DNA of 63,498 nucleotides. Source: Candidatus Nitrotoga sp. HW29 (GTDB lineage Bacteria > Pseudomonadota > Gammaproteobacteria > Burkholderiales > Gallionellaceae). The DNA lies in NCBI RefSeq assembly GCF_924101635.2, contig NZ_CAKMAA020000024.1:1-63498 (forward strand), written 5' to 3'. Position 1 is the first letter of the stretch. Every line of letters begins with the position of its first letter. Below the pieces are notes generated by a model. It saw only the letters and a program-made list of their open reading frames with translations. It did not search any database and was not told the origin of the DNA. This document shows positions 9,972 through 18,855 of this stretch, piece after piece. The translations under genes were made by a program, and so were the position numbers.

Positions 9972-11066
9972 ATGACAGATATTGCACCGATACAAGACAT
10001 TATTGCTGAAATCCGCGCCGGAAACATGGTCGTACTGGTGGACGAAGAAGATCGTGAAAACGAAGGCGACCTATTATTTGCCGCCGAATTTGTTACGCCC
10101 GAAAAAATAAACTTTATGGCCAAGCATGGGCGCGGACTGATTTGCCTTACTTTGACCGACACGCATTGCAAGCAACTTAACCTGCCATTGATGGTGCGCG
10201 ACAATGGTTCACCGCTGGGTACCAATTTCACTCTCTCCATTGAAGCGGCGAGCGGTGTGACAACGGGGATTTCTGCAACCGATCGGGCGCGTACCGTGCA
10301 GGTTTCCGTGAATAAAAATGCCAAGCCCGCTGACATCGTGCAACCAGGACATATTTTCCCGCTGATGGCGCAGAAAGGCGGAGTACTGGTACGCGCGGGT
10401 CATACCGAGGCGGGTTGTGATTTGGCACAATTGGCGGGGCTGACTCCCGCTTCGGTTATCTGCGAAATCTTAAAAGATGACGGCGAAATGGCACGCTTAC
10501 CCGATCTGATAGCCTTCGCGCAACTACATGGCTTGAAAATCGGCACGATTGCCGACCTGATCGAACATCGTAGCCAACATGAAAAATTAGTCGAGCGCGT
10601 GGCAAAACGCACCGTGCAAACTGCTTATGGCATGTTTGACCTAATCAGCTATGTGGACAAAACGACGCAACGTACCCATCTGGCTTTGGTCAAAGGTGAC
10701 ATCCAACCGCACGTTGAAACACTGGTACGCGTGCATGAGCCGCTGTCCGTGCTGGATTTTCTGGAACAGGCAAGTTTCACAAACTCAATCAGTGTGCATG
10801 ATGCCATGCTGAAAATTAGTCGCTCATCCGCCGGGGCGCTGGTGCTATTGCATCGCAACGAAACGTCGAGTGACTTGTTAGCGCGTGCTGAAGTAATGCC
10901 TGAGGATCACCATATTCCCCAGTGGGATTTGCGCAGTTACGGCATTGGTGCGCAAATTCTGCGCGACCTGAATGTCGGCAAAATGCGCCTGCTCGCTACT
11001 CCGCGCAAGCTGCCGAGCATGACAGGATTTGGCCTGGAAGTTATTGGTTATGCGCAACACGAATAG
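9972..11066 (+). CDS. ribB: 3,4-dihydroxy-2-butanone-4-phosphate synthase with degenerate GTP cyclohydrolase II-like domain
   Basis: The N-terminal half (about 1-200) is RibB. It makes dihydroxybutanone phosphate from ribulose-5-phosphate and carries the acidic loop VDEEDRENEGD (24-34) and the RAGHTEAGCDLAQLAG segment. The C-terminal half has a cyclohydrolase II-like fold (DLRSYGIGAQILRDL). The zinc-binding/catalytic block, normally with three cysteines around SECLTGD...RCDC, reads VHEPLSVLDFLEQ here and has no cysteine. This half is therefore unlikely to have GTP cyclohydrolase II activity, and ribA must be elsewhere. Such RibBX-like fusions are known in proteobacteria. Confidence 0.9.
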   Translation: MTDIAPIQDIIAEIRAGNMVVLVDEEDRENEGDLLFAAEFVTPEKINFMAKHGRGLICLTLTDTHCKQLNLPLMVRDNGSPLGTNFTLSIEAASGVTTGISATDRARTVQVSVNKNAKPADIVQPGHIFPLMAQKGGVLVRAGHTEAGCDLAQLAGLTPASVICEILKDDGEMARLPDLIAFAQLHGLKIGTIADLIEHRSQHEKLVERVAKRTVQTAYGMFDLISYVDKTTQRTHLALVKGDIQPHVETLVRVHEPLSVLDFLEQASFTNSISVHDAMLKISRSSAGALVLLHRNETSSDLLARAEVMPEDHHIPQWDLRSYGIGAQILRDLNVGKMRLLATPRKLPSMTGFGLEVIGYAQHE

Positions 11067-11156
11067 ATCACGAGCATCCTCCGTTACTCGTCACATTACA
11101 AACATTCCCCCACCTTTCCTGACAAAGGTAAGCGAGGCGGGCTATCAGGATAAATT

Positions 11157-11609
11157 ATGAAAGAAATCGAAAAAAATCTGAACGGTGCAGGTATGCGTAT
11201 CGGCATTGTACAAAGCCGCTTCAATCCCGTGATTTGCGAGGGTCTTCTGGCCGCCTGCCGTGCGCAGCTTGTCCAGCAAGGGGTGAGCGATGCGGACATC
11301 ACGCTGGCAAGTGTGCCGGGCGCATTGGAAATCCCGTTGGTGCTGCAACGCATGGCACAAAGCGGAAAATTCGACGCGCTTATAGCGCTGGGCGCGGTCA
11401 TTCGCGGGGACACTTACCACTTCGAAATTGTGGCGAATGAATCCGCCCGCGGAGTGAGCGAAGTACAACTGCATAACAGCCTGCCCATCGCCAATGCCAT
11501 TCTTACAACCGATATCGATGAGCAGGCAGAGGAGCGCATGAATACCAAAGGCACAGAAGCTGCACTGGTGGCGATTGAGATGGCAAATTTATTGAAAGAA
11601 TTGGTATGA
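11157..11609 (+). CDS. ribH: 6,7-dimethyl-8-ribityllumazine synthase
   Basis: RibH joins dihydroxybutanone phosphate with the ribityl-aminopyrimidine to give the riboflavin precursor. The 150-residue product has [34 protein letters not shown] (catalytic His-like region) and GVLTT-type ILTTD segments in normal order. Its stop overlaps the nusB start by 4 bases (ATGA), the usual ribH-nusB arrangement. Confidence 0.96.
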   Translation: MKEIEKNLNGAGMRIGIVQSRFNPVICEGLLAACRAQLVQQGVSDADITLASVPGALEIPLVLQRMAQSGKFDALIALGAVIRGDTYHFEIVANESARGVSEVQLHNSLPIANAILTTDIDEQAEERMNTKGTEAALVAIEMANLLKELV

Positions 11610-12082
11610 GTGAACCAGCCACCAAGACGAAAGCCCCCCCCAAAAGTTCGCGCCGTCGCTCGCGCGAGCTGGCTTTGCAGGGCATCTATCAATGGCGATT
11701 GACTAACGACGACCACGAGCAAATCGAAAAGCAGATTCGCGCTGAAAAGGGAATGGGCCGTTACGATGCGGAATTTTTCAGTAAGCTGCTACGTGGGGTA
11801 TTGACCCAACATGCAGATATCGAAGCAATTGTTACTACACATCTTGATCGCACCCTGGATGAACTCAGCCCGGTTGAACTTTCTGTACTGCTGATCGGCG
11901 CGTATGAATTAATACATCATCCGGAAATTCCCTATCGTGTAGTTATCAACGAAGCGGTAGAGCTTGCCAAAACCTTTGGCGGTACAGACGGGCATAAATT
12001 TGTTAACGGCGTACTGGACAAAGTGGCCGCACAAGTTCGCGCCGTTGAAATCCACGGAGATAGTGGCGAAATTATCGTGTGA
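11606..12082 (+). CDS. nusB: Transcription antitermination factor NusB
   Basis: NusB with NusE binds boxA in rRNA leaders for antitermination. At 158 residues it has a basic N-terminus ([19 protein letters not shown]) and the all-helical pattern ending [16 protein letters not shown]...[11 protein letters not shown]. It overlaps ribH by 4 bases and is probably translationally coupled. A boxA target lies at 39-48. Confidence 0.95.
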   Translation: MSEPATKTKAPPKSSRRRSRELALQGIYQWRLTNDDHEQIEKQIRAEKGMGRYDAEFFSKLLRGVLTQHADIEAIVTTHLDRTLDELSPVELSVLLIGAYELIHHPEIPYRVVINEAVELAKTFGGTDGHKFVNGVLDKVAAQVRAVEIHGDSGEIIV

Positions 12083-12294
12083 CAGAGGTTGCAGGCGTAT
12101 CAATCGGGTACGGAAAAAATCAATGAGCCATTCGAATCACTAAAACGCCCTCGGCTTATCGCTCCAATTATTGATTTCGCAAGAGCAGGTAACAGTTATC
12201 ACCATAACATTCAAATTTTCAGTAAGGCTGCCAATTTTTAAATTACCCATAATTTCTGCTAGTCTTGCAGCATACGCAATGCTGGAAATTTACC

Positions 12295-13254
12295 ATGATC
12301 AACGCCTACACACTCAGCAACGGCCGCCTGAGTAAAATACATCTGGACGAGCAAGACGACCTTCGCTCCGATCATCCGATATGGATTGATGTTATTGCCC
12401 CTACTGAAGAAGAACGTAAATGGATAGCGCAGGTTTATCACTTGACGTTGCCAAAGCCCGAGCATCTACGAGACATTGAAGCCAGTGCACGATTCTATGA
12501 GGAAAATAATGCGCTGCATTTGCGCTCGGATTTCCTGCTTGGCAAAGAAAGTAGTTCACGCAGTGTGACTGTGGCTTTCGTGCTGTCCGGCAACACGCTT
12601 TTCAGCGTGCATGAAGAAGACTTGCCGGTATTTTACCAAAGGCGTTTGACGAACCACGGACAGCCGGACGATCTGGAAGACTGCAAGGATGTACTGATTA
12701 ATTTGTATTCAATGGATGTGGAGTTCTCCGCTGATGCGCTGGAAGGAGTGTATGCCGATCTGGGACAAGTGAGCAGCAAAGTACTCAATGCCGAACTCAG
12801 CGACAAACATGCTTCTTCCGTATTGATCAATATCGCACATGCCGAGCACCTCAACGGGCGTATCCGCCGCAACGTCATGGATACTCGCAGAGCAATATCC
12901 TTTCTGATGCGCAGTAAATTGCTCACGCCCACACAAATGGACGATGGACGCCAGATCATGCAAGACATCGACTCACTGGACGGACACACCAGTTTCCTGT
13001 TCGACAAGATCAACTTTCTGATGGATGCCACCATCAGCTTAATTAACGTCAACCAGAACAAGATTGTGCGCTTGTTCTCCGTATCTTCGGTGGCACTGCT
13101 GCCGCCGGTGCTTATTGCCTCCATCTATGGAATGAATTTCACGCATATGCCCGAGCTCAACTGGGGCCTGGGTTACCCCTTTGCGCTTTTGTTAATGGCA
13201 TTGTCGGTGGTGGTGCCATTCTGGATATTTCATCGTAAGGGTTGGTTGAAATAG
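12295..13254 (+). CDS. CorA-family magnesium/divalent cation transporter
   Basis: The 319-residue protein has a long soluble N-terminal domain, a coiled helical stalk and two C-terminal membrane helices. The CorA signature GMN lies in YGMNFTHMPELNW between the helices. CorA proteins are pentameric Mg2+ (Co2+, Ni2+) channels of the inner membrane. The start at 12295 (MINAYTLSNGRL) is preferred over 12265 because the first ten residues of the longer form are unconserved in style. No regulator is evident. Confidence 0.88.
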   Translation: MINAYTLSNGRLSKIHLDEQDDLRSDHPIWIDVIAPTEEERKWIAQVYHLTLPKPEHLRDIEASARFYEENNALHLRSDFLLGKESSSRSVTVAFVLSGNTLFSVHEEDLPVFYQRRLTNHGQPDDLEDCKDVLINLYSMDVEFSADALEGVYADLGQVSSKVLNAELSDKHASSVLINIAHAEHLNGRIRRNVMDTRRAISFLMRSKLLTPTQMDDGRQIMQDIDSLDGHTSFLFDKINFLMDATISLINVNQNKIVRLFSVSSVALLPPVLIASIYGMNFTHMPELNWGLGYPFALLLMALSVVVPFWIFHRKGWLK

Positions 13255-13338
13255 CCCGATTGGACTACTCTCAATCAGGCGCTCGATGCTGACTTCAGTC
13301 TTTAGCCGCTTAATTTCGGCGTCTACTATTCGTGCCAT
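13255..13338 (-). pseudogene. Relic of a primase-like gene (5' fragment)
   Basis: On the minus strand a good ribosome site (GGGGAG) precedes ATG at 13338 and the product starts MARIVDAEIKRLKTEVSIER. This resembles the N-terminus of CHC2-type DNA primase-like proteins found on mobile elements. Coding similarity stops where the 3' end of the corA-like gene begins, so only about 28 codons remain. Confidence 0.4.
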
Positions 13339-13537
13339 AAAACTTGGCTCCCCTAAAGCTGTCAATATGCTGATTTGATATTTTTTTAATCTCTTGTATG
13401 ATATTTTTCTGTAAGTAATTCAGGTAGAAAGGCTTACCGTAATCGCTTATTCGTTATGCAATAGGGAGTTTCCATACCATCAACTAAAGAGAAGCTCAGC
13501 GCCGGTACCGGGTCGCGGGGATGAAGGAAGGGAAATC

Positions 13538-13744
13538 ATGTTGAATCATCAGTATGAGCAGATCATCATTGAAAAACTCAGAGCGCTCCCACCCGCGCAA
13601 GTAGCGGCAGTGGAAGATTTTGTGGATTTTCTGCATAGCCGTAGTGAGGCTCGCGCTCTAACGGGTGCGGCAGCAAAGCTTGCCGAAAGTAGCTTCAGCC
13701 GTGTGTGGGATAACGAGAGCGATGCCGATTATGACCGACTTTAA
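13538..13744 (+). CDS. Antitoxin of a PemK/MazF-type toxin-antitoxin pair
   Basis: The 68-residue product has an N-terminal helical segment (LRALPPAQVAAVEDFVDFLHSR) and an acidic C-terminal tail (VWDNESDADYDRL), the tail type seen in antitoxins paired with PemK-like toxins. ATG follows GGAAGGGAAATC. The toxin gene overlaps its end. By family analogy it would bind the toxin and its own promoter. Confidence 0.65.
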   Translation: MLNHQYEQIIIEKLRALPPAQVAAVEDFVDFLHSRSEARALTGAAAKLAESSFSRVWDNESDADYDRL

Positions 13745-14072
13745 GTTCGGCGATATCGTGTTGGTGCCGTTCCCTTTTACCGATCAATCCGCTACCAAGA
13801 AGCGTCCTGCCGCTGTTATCAGCAGTGAAGCCTACCACCAACAACGGCCAGACCTGATCATCATGGCTGTCACCAGCTAGGTAAAATCCACACAGACCGT
13901 TGGCGAAACGTTCGTGCAGGATTGGCAAGGCGCTGGTTTGTTGAAGCCTTCCGCGATTAAGCCGGTCATTACAACGATCGAGCGCGGCCTGATTATCAGT
14001 CACCTCGGGCAGCTAACAGGGACCGACCAAACCACACTCATAGGTGCAATTGACCAAATTCTGGGGCAGTAA
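13731..14072 (+). pseudogene. PemK/MazF-family toxin interrupted by an in-frame TAG
   Basis: From ATG 13731 the product starts MTDFKFGDIVLVPFPFTDQS, the classic PemK/MazF beta-barrel start, and includes KKRPAAVISS. A TAG stop at 13878-13880 ends it after 49 residues. In the same frame the rest of the toxin follows (VKSTQTVGETFVQDW, SAIKPVITTIERGL, LGQ) to TAA at 14070-14072. A single nonsense change therefore disables an otherwise complete ~113-codon gene. It overlaps the antitoxin by 14 bases. An alternative ATG at 13722 exists. Confidence 0.8.
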
Positions 14073-14096
14073 AAAATAACTTGGCGGCTACATAAG

Positions 14097-14140
14097 AAGC
14101 CACTCGCTTACGGGGTAACGAAAGTGGGTGGCTTTTATTT
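14097..14140 (+). terminator. Intrinsic terminator of the toxin-antitoxin operon
   Basis: AAGCCACTC (14097-14105) pairs with GGGTGGCTT (14126-14134, one G-U pair), followed by the T-rich run TTTTATTTCTT. It lies 24 bases after the toxin stop. Confidence 0.65.
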
Positions 14141-14184
14141 CTTGAAGAAGAACAAGAAGGATTGTGCTACTTGGCTAGATTTGA

Positions 14185-14264
14185 CCTCACCACACCAAAC
14201 AGAAAAGCTTTAAAGCAAGCTTCACGTTGGCGGTTTCAAATCAAAGTGAGTGATAAATAGCGCG
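14185..14264 (-). pseudogene. Fragment of a ubiA-like gene
   Basis: Read on the minus strand, this piece gives a short stretch, [12 protein letters not shown] apart from its first residue (which is a stop here), followed by LFGVV. The intact ubiA at 19558 has the same [11 protein letters not shown] in its C-terminal region. DNA similarity to 19620-19685 is visible by eye. Only about 25 codons remain, with an in-frame stop and a small deletion, so it is a relic of a second ubiA-like copy. Confidence 0.6.
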
Positions 14265-14266
14265 GA

Positions 14267-15499
14267 TTAAAACGCTGTGGCTGACAATACCAACCTGACC
14301 AAATCAGCCTGTCCCGTTGCACCGGTTTTACCGTAGATGGTGCTCAGCTGACTGCGAATCGTGCTGATTTTTACGCCCAATGTTTGCGCAGATTGTTCCG
14401 GTGTTTGGCCGTTGACAATTTTGGCGGCGAGTCGCGCTTCGGCAGGGGTTAAATCAAATGTCGCAGACAAAAGAAAGGGATCAATATCTACTGCTGTGCC
14501 CGGCTCAAATACCGTGAATAATGCCTGTGGTGTGCGACCAAAACTACCCATTGTGGTCTCGGGACGTAGCGCCAGCAATGTAGTCGCCACGCGTCGACCA
14601 TCACGTCGTTTTAATCGAATTGACTGGCGATCCGCAGGAATATAGTCCGCGCCATGCGTAATGAATGGCACCAAAGCCAACTCGCGAATAGCGATGGTGA
14701 GATTACGGTCACTCTCACAGTCGCGGCATACCAGCAACCCGCCCTCATCATAAACCATGTCGTTACGCATGAGTAAGGCTCGACCGGCCTGATTTCGATA
14801 GCCGATATGGCGCTGACTATCAATTAGCAGCATCGGTTGACGCATTCTTTCTAATAACTCAGCACCGACCGATAGGTGATCCGATTTATCGGTTAGCGTT
14901 TGCTGAATATTTAGCGCCTTAACGAAATGTTCGGTTATACGCTTGAAAGCCTGCTTTTCGTCCTGACTGAGCGGTGGCCTGCCGACTTTTGTGATGGTGC
15001 AGAATAAGCACATTGAAGCACTATCTTCAAGAATTTTTGCACCCAACAAAAAACGACCACCATAAGGAATCAGAAATTCAGAGTAATAGCGGTCCTGTTG
15101 AACAAACGCTTCATCATAGTGTTCCTCACAGGAGTACCAGTCATTAACAGGCAATATAGCCACATCCTTAAGACGTGGATCGATCAAATGATACTTACGA
15201 AGAAAATCCACACCTGCCGCTGGTTCCGCAGTCCCACTCTCATACGCCCATTGAATAGCGCGCGTTTGTTTATTTACACAAAGGAACTGCATCGCCCATG
15301 ATTCGAATACCTCCGCCAACATGTTGATCGGTGTACGCCAATTTTCGACTCCACTTCCTGCCCGATAAATACAGGCAACAATATCATCATAGTGCTGCGT
15401 AAGACGTTGCAGAACGGGGGATGAAAGGTCACTCATACACAGTGTATTTTTTGTGTAATCGTCAGGCACCATACCACTTTTACTTTGCTCTTCTGTCAT
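14267..15499 (-). CDS. LuxR-family transcriptional regulator
   Basis: The 410-residue protein has a long N-terminal sensory region and a C-terminal LuxR helix-turn-helix (about 347-410) with LTPAEARLAAKIVNGQTPEQ and IRSQLSTIYGKTG. No receiver aspartate pattern was recognised, so the signal is unknown. The start at 15499 has AAGGGG six bases upstream; a longer GTG start at 15514 would lie over that ribosome site. The gene is next to a decayed ubiA fragment and divergent from the secreted-protein pair downstream, which it could regulate (inference). Confidence 0.8.
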   Translation of the reverse strand: MTEEQSKSGMVPDDYTKNTLCMSDLSSPVLQRLTQHYDDIVACIYRAGSGVENWRTPINMLAEVFESWAMQFLCVNKQTRAIQWAYESGTAEPAAGVDFLRKYHLIDPRLKDVAILPVNDWYSCEEHYDEAFVQQDRYYSEFLIPYGGRFLLGAKILEDSASMCLFCTITKVGRPPLSQDEKQAFKRITEHFVKALNIQQTLTDKSDHLSVGAELLERMRQPMLLIDSQRHIGYRNQAGRALLMRNDMVYDEGGLLVCRDCESDRNLTIAIRELALVPFITHGADYIPADRQSIRLKRRDGRRVATTLLALRPETTMGSFGRTPQALFTVFEPGTAVDIDPFLLSATFDLTPAEARLAAKIVNGQTPEQSAQTLGVKISTIRSQLSTIYGKTGATGQADLVRLVLSATAF

Positions 15500-16008
15500 C
15501 ACCTGCCCCTTCACACATGATTATACAAACGAGTGGTATAGCGATTTCCTACCGATAAGTCGCATCGGCAAGCATGAATCGGCCCGGTGCAATACCTCAT
15601 GTCTTATCTCCTACCGCCCGGTAAGTCCCGCTACTGCCGGCCAAAATCATTCATATTGAAAGCTCCCCATATTCACTTTTACGCCGGCTGGATTTTTTAC
15701 AATGCTCCTAAAGTCTAGATATAACAAGACACAGTATGTCAGACAATTACTTACGCTTCATCCTCCAAATGGTGGATGACAGTTTGTCACAGGCTCGGGC
15801 ACCATTCAATCCGTGCCATGACAAGCAGTCAATAATTGCCAATAGCGCAGGCTTTGTGGTTCATATGATTTGCTCGCGTCGATCGCAAGATATCCACATA
15901 AATTGAATATTATTCTTAATTGTAAAAATTGTACTTATCGGTGGTATTTAATTAAAAAAGTTTGTTCAGCGTTGCCTTAGGAAGTTATTAAAAAGAGGGA
16001 GTTTAATT
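15500..16008. other. Intergenic region, about 500 bases
   Basis: This divergent region separates the LuxR regulator and the dockerin-like secreted protein, so promoters for both probably lie here. A 56-codon open stretch (15736-15906, +, MSDNYLRFILQMVDD...) has no convincing ribosome site. The part near 15900-16000 is A/T-rich, and AGAGGGAG precedes the ATG at 16009. Confidence 0.4.
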
Positions 16009-17817
16009 ATGAGAAATTCAGAAAAAAATAAAATAAATAGCCGACATAGTTTAACCAAAAAAATCACCACTTATATTAAGTTGGTTATTTGCTTGTTAGC
16101 CATCACTACTTTGCCTCAAAACTTATATGCCGCACAACTGGACAGCAAAGGTACCGATTTTTGGCTAATGTTTAACAGCAATTATGAGACGTCAGAACTA
16201 ACCTTATTTATTACCGGCGATACCGCCACTAGCGGGACGGTGTCCATCCCCGGATTAGCCTTTACATCACTATTCACAGTAACCCCCGGAACAATTACTT
16301 CGGTAATCATTCCAAGCTCCGCCCAAGTTACGACTTCCGATTTAATTGGAAATTTAGGTATCCATGTTGTTTCTGCTGCGGAAGTGACCGTCTATGGCCT
16401 CAACCGAGTTCAGTTTTCGACAGACGCATTTCTTGGCCTGCCGACCGACATTCTAAGAACGGAGTACATTAATCTCGGCTATAAGAATACTGATATCCTT
16501 AATGCCTCACAATTCGGTATTGTCGCGACGCAAAACAGTACTGCAGTAACCATTACGCTTCCCGTGACTACAGGAAGTCGAACAGCAGGCGTTCCTTATT
16601 TAATAACGCTGAACCAAGGCCAAACTTATCAGCTCATAAACACGAATAGCGCTCCTGCCGATTTGACGGGTTCGATTATTCAATCAGACAAACCCATCGC
16701 TGTATTCGGCGGTCATCAATGCGCCAATATCCCTAATGGAAGTACTATCGCTTGCGATCATATCGTCGAACAGCTCACACCGACAAATACTTGGGGACAA
16801 GCTTTCTTAACCGTTCCTCTAGCAACTCGAATTAATGGTGATACTTTCCGCATTCTGGCATCTCAAAATGGCACGGAAGTACGCATAAACGGCAGCCTGG
16901 TCGTTACGCTCAATCGTGGTCAATTCTATGAACAAATCATAGTTGGCCAATCCGAAATTAACGCAACTAACCCAGTTTTAGTCGCGCAATATTCTAATGG
17001 AACCTCGTTTGACGGTATCACTTCGGATCCGTTTCAAACATTGATTCCACCCAAAGAACAATTTTTGGCGAGTTATACCGTAACGACACCGGCATCGGGT
17101 TTTCCAATAAACTTTATCAACATCGTTGCACCCAATGCCATAGTTGGTACCATAAATCTTGATGGCTCAGCGATTCCATCAGTTTCATTTTTACCGATCG
17201 GCAGCAGCGGATTTTCGGGAGCTAAAATTCCTGTACTAATAGGAAGTCATAACCTGGATGCAACTCTCCCCTTTGGTATCACCAATTATGGGTTTGCTGA
17301 CTTTGATTCATACGGCTATCCAGGCGGTTTGGCTTTAGGACAAGTCGCTTCATTGGCTAGTCTTGTAATAAGCCCTAAAACAGCTACCAATCCAATTAAT
17401 ACACAGCATTGTGTAATCGGCACTACCAAAGATCAAAACTCAAATCCTTTAGCTGGTATCCGGGTTGATTTTGCGGTAACAGGTACTAACACTATTGGTG
17501 GCTTTAAGTTCTCGGATGCGCTGGGTAAGGCTGAATTTTGTTACACAGGCAACACTGCAGGAACGGATTCCATTACCGCATCAGTTGGCAACCTTTCCGA
17601 TACGGCTGCAAAAATTTGGACAAATGTTCAAGTACCACGTTGTGACGTTAATGGAGACAGTTTTATCAACAAAACCGATATTAATTTAATTATGGCCGCT
17701 AAAAATACTCCTGCATCCAGCCCTACTGATCCAAAGGACGCTGATGGGAACTTCATTATTAATGCTAATGATGCCCGTCAATGTACGCTCAAATGTACCA
17801 ACACGTTATGCCAATAA
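16009..17817 (+). CDS. Secreted IgGFc-binding-like protein with C-terminal dockerin-like module
   Basis: The 602-residue product has a basic N-terminus and hydrophobic signal segment (about 24-42, ending LYAA). The N-terminal half starts LDSKGTDFWLMFNSN and repeats beta-rich blocks in the style of the IgGFc-binding N-terminal domain. An Ig-like/invasin-type segment (about 450-540, ISPKTATNPI...) follows. The last 58 residues contain two Ca-binding dockerin-like loops, DVNGDSFINKTDINLI and DADGNFIINANDA. Two terminal cysteines could form a disulfide. The next gene encodes a cohesin-like PEP-CTERM protein, suggesting that the two bind each other outside the cell (inference). Confidence 0.7.
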   Translation: MRNSEKNKINSRHSLTKKITTYIKLVICLLAITTLPQNLYAAQLDSKGTDFWLMFNSNYETSELTLFITGDTATSGTVSIPGLAFTSLFTVTPGTITSVIIPSSAQVTTSDLIGNLGIHVVSAAEVTVYGLNRVQFSTDAFLGLPTDILRTEYINLGYKNTDILNASQFGIVATQNSTAVTITLPVTTGSRTAGVPYLITLNQGQTYQLINTNSAPADLTGSIIQSDKPIAVFGGHQCANIPNGSTIACDHIVEQLTPTNTWGQAFLTVPLATRINGDTFRILASQNGTEVRINGSLVVTLNRGQFYEQIIVGQSEINATNPVLVAQYSNGTSFDGITSDPFQTLIPPKEQFLASYTVTTPASGFPINFINIVAPNAIVGTINLDGSAIPSVSFLPIGSSGFSGAKIPVLIGSHNLDATLPFGITNYGFADFDSYGYPGGLALGQVASLASLVISPKTATNPINTQHCVIGTTKDQNSNPLAGIRVDFAVTGTNTIGGFKFSDALGKAEFCYTGNTAGTDSITASVGNLSDTAAKIWTNVQVPRCDVNGDSFINKTDINLIMAAKNTPASSPTDPKDADGNFIINANDARQCTLKCTNTLCQ

Positions 17818-17864
17818 TTCCATACATTAGATGACCGATTATCAATAGAAAAGGGAGCAATACA

Positions 17865-18500
17865 ATGAAATATAAAATCAAATTATTCATGCTAGTCATG
17901 TATGGCTTAGGACTATCCATGATAAGTCCAATGGCAGTAGGAGGGGTGATTCTTAATCTTTCCCCCGCTAGCCAAACAGCTCTTCCGGGCGACAATATCA
18001 GTCTCGATCTGATCATTAGCGGTTTGAATGCCGGAGGAGCACCCTCATTAGGCGACTTCGATTTAGATATTGCTTTTGATACAACCAAGTTAAGCTTTAT
18101 CAGCTACAGCCTTAGTTCATTTCTTGGAGTTATCTCTTCTACTGAGGCGGATAATTTTAGTTCGGGTGTCTTAGGTGGTTTAATCAACCTTGCCGAAGTA
18201 AGCTATCTCTCACCTGCAAATCTTGACAGCCTTCAAGGCAGTGTATTCACATTAGCGACATTACTATTCCATGTGGATGTTCTTGGAAATGGGGCAAGCA
18301 CGAACGTATCGTTTTATAAAATCAATGCGTTAGGTGACGGCTTCGGAAATCCATTTGACATTGATGCTGCAAACAACGCTACGGTCAGCAATAACGTCCC
18401 GGAACCTTCTTCTGCTTTATTGATTTTATTAGGACTATCAGGCTTATCTTGGTTACGTCTACGGAAGGTTAAAAGGCCTCAATGGCCTCACCACATATGA
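17865..18500 (+). CDS. PEP-CTERM protein with cohesin-like domain
   Basis: The 211-residue protein has an N-terminal signal peptide (KLFMLVMYGLGLSMISPMAVGG). Its beta-rich domain (about 27-170) begins LNLSPASQTALPGDNISL and includes FDLDIAFDTTKLSF, resembling cohesins. A C-terminal sorting signal VPEPSS plus hydrophobic helix plus basic RLRKVKR follows. PEP-CTERM tails are recognised and cut by exosortases of the EpsH type. The gene lies 47 bases after the dockerin-like gene with AAAAGGGAG upstream, so the two are probably one operon. Confidence 0.75.
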   Translation: MKYKIKLFMLVMYGLGLSMISPMAVGGVILNLSPASQTALPGDNISLDLIISGLNAGGAPSLGDFDLDIAFDTTKLSFISYSLSSFLGVISSTEADNFSSGVLGGLINLAEVSYLSPANLDSLQGSVFTLATLLFHVDVLGNGASTNVSFYKINALGDGFGNPFDIDAANNATVSNNVPEPSSALLILLGLSGLSWLRLRKVKRPQWPHHI

Positions 18501-18855
18501 ATACATCTGCAAAACATGGACAAACAACGAGCCAGAACGCTTTACGCTAAACTCATTCCAGCACACCGTGGGGTTAAACAATTGTGGGTTTTATCATGCA
18601 TGCATTCTGTGAATTTTTTTGCGAAATCCGCCACGATTTGTCCAATACTATTACTCGCAGTCCCTGTCAACTAAAGGAGAAGGCCATGTGTAATGAAGTG
18701 AAGTTATGTACAGAACCAGAGTGACCAAATCGAACTGAATCACTGAAGGCCGCAATTAATCAGTGCTTCCATAGAATTAACTGATCCCGCGCTATTACGG
18801 AGTCCGGATTGATATAGGGTTGAGCTTCACCGGACTGCGCACAATGGTTTTATAT
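18501..18855. other. Intergenic region with a possible short leader ORF
   Basis: No normal gene is seen. A very strong ribosome site (AAAGGAGAAGGCC) precedes a 12-codon ORF, MCNEVKLCTEPE, at 18686-18724 (+). A hairpin pairs AGTCCGG (18801-18807) with CCGGACT (18830-18836) and lies just beyond the end of the minus-strand toxin gene. Confidence 0.35.

Noticed and set aside
15736-15906. 56-codon ORF between the LuxR gene and the secreted protein
   Set aside because: No ribosome site and no recognisable domain; low-complexity chance opening is likely.
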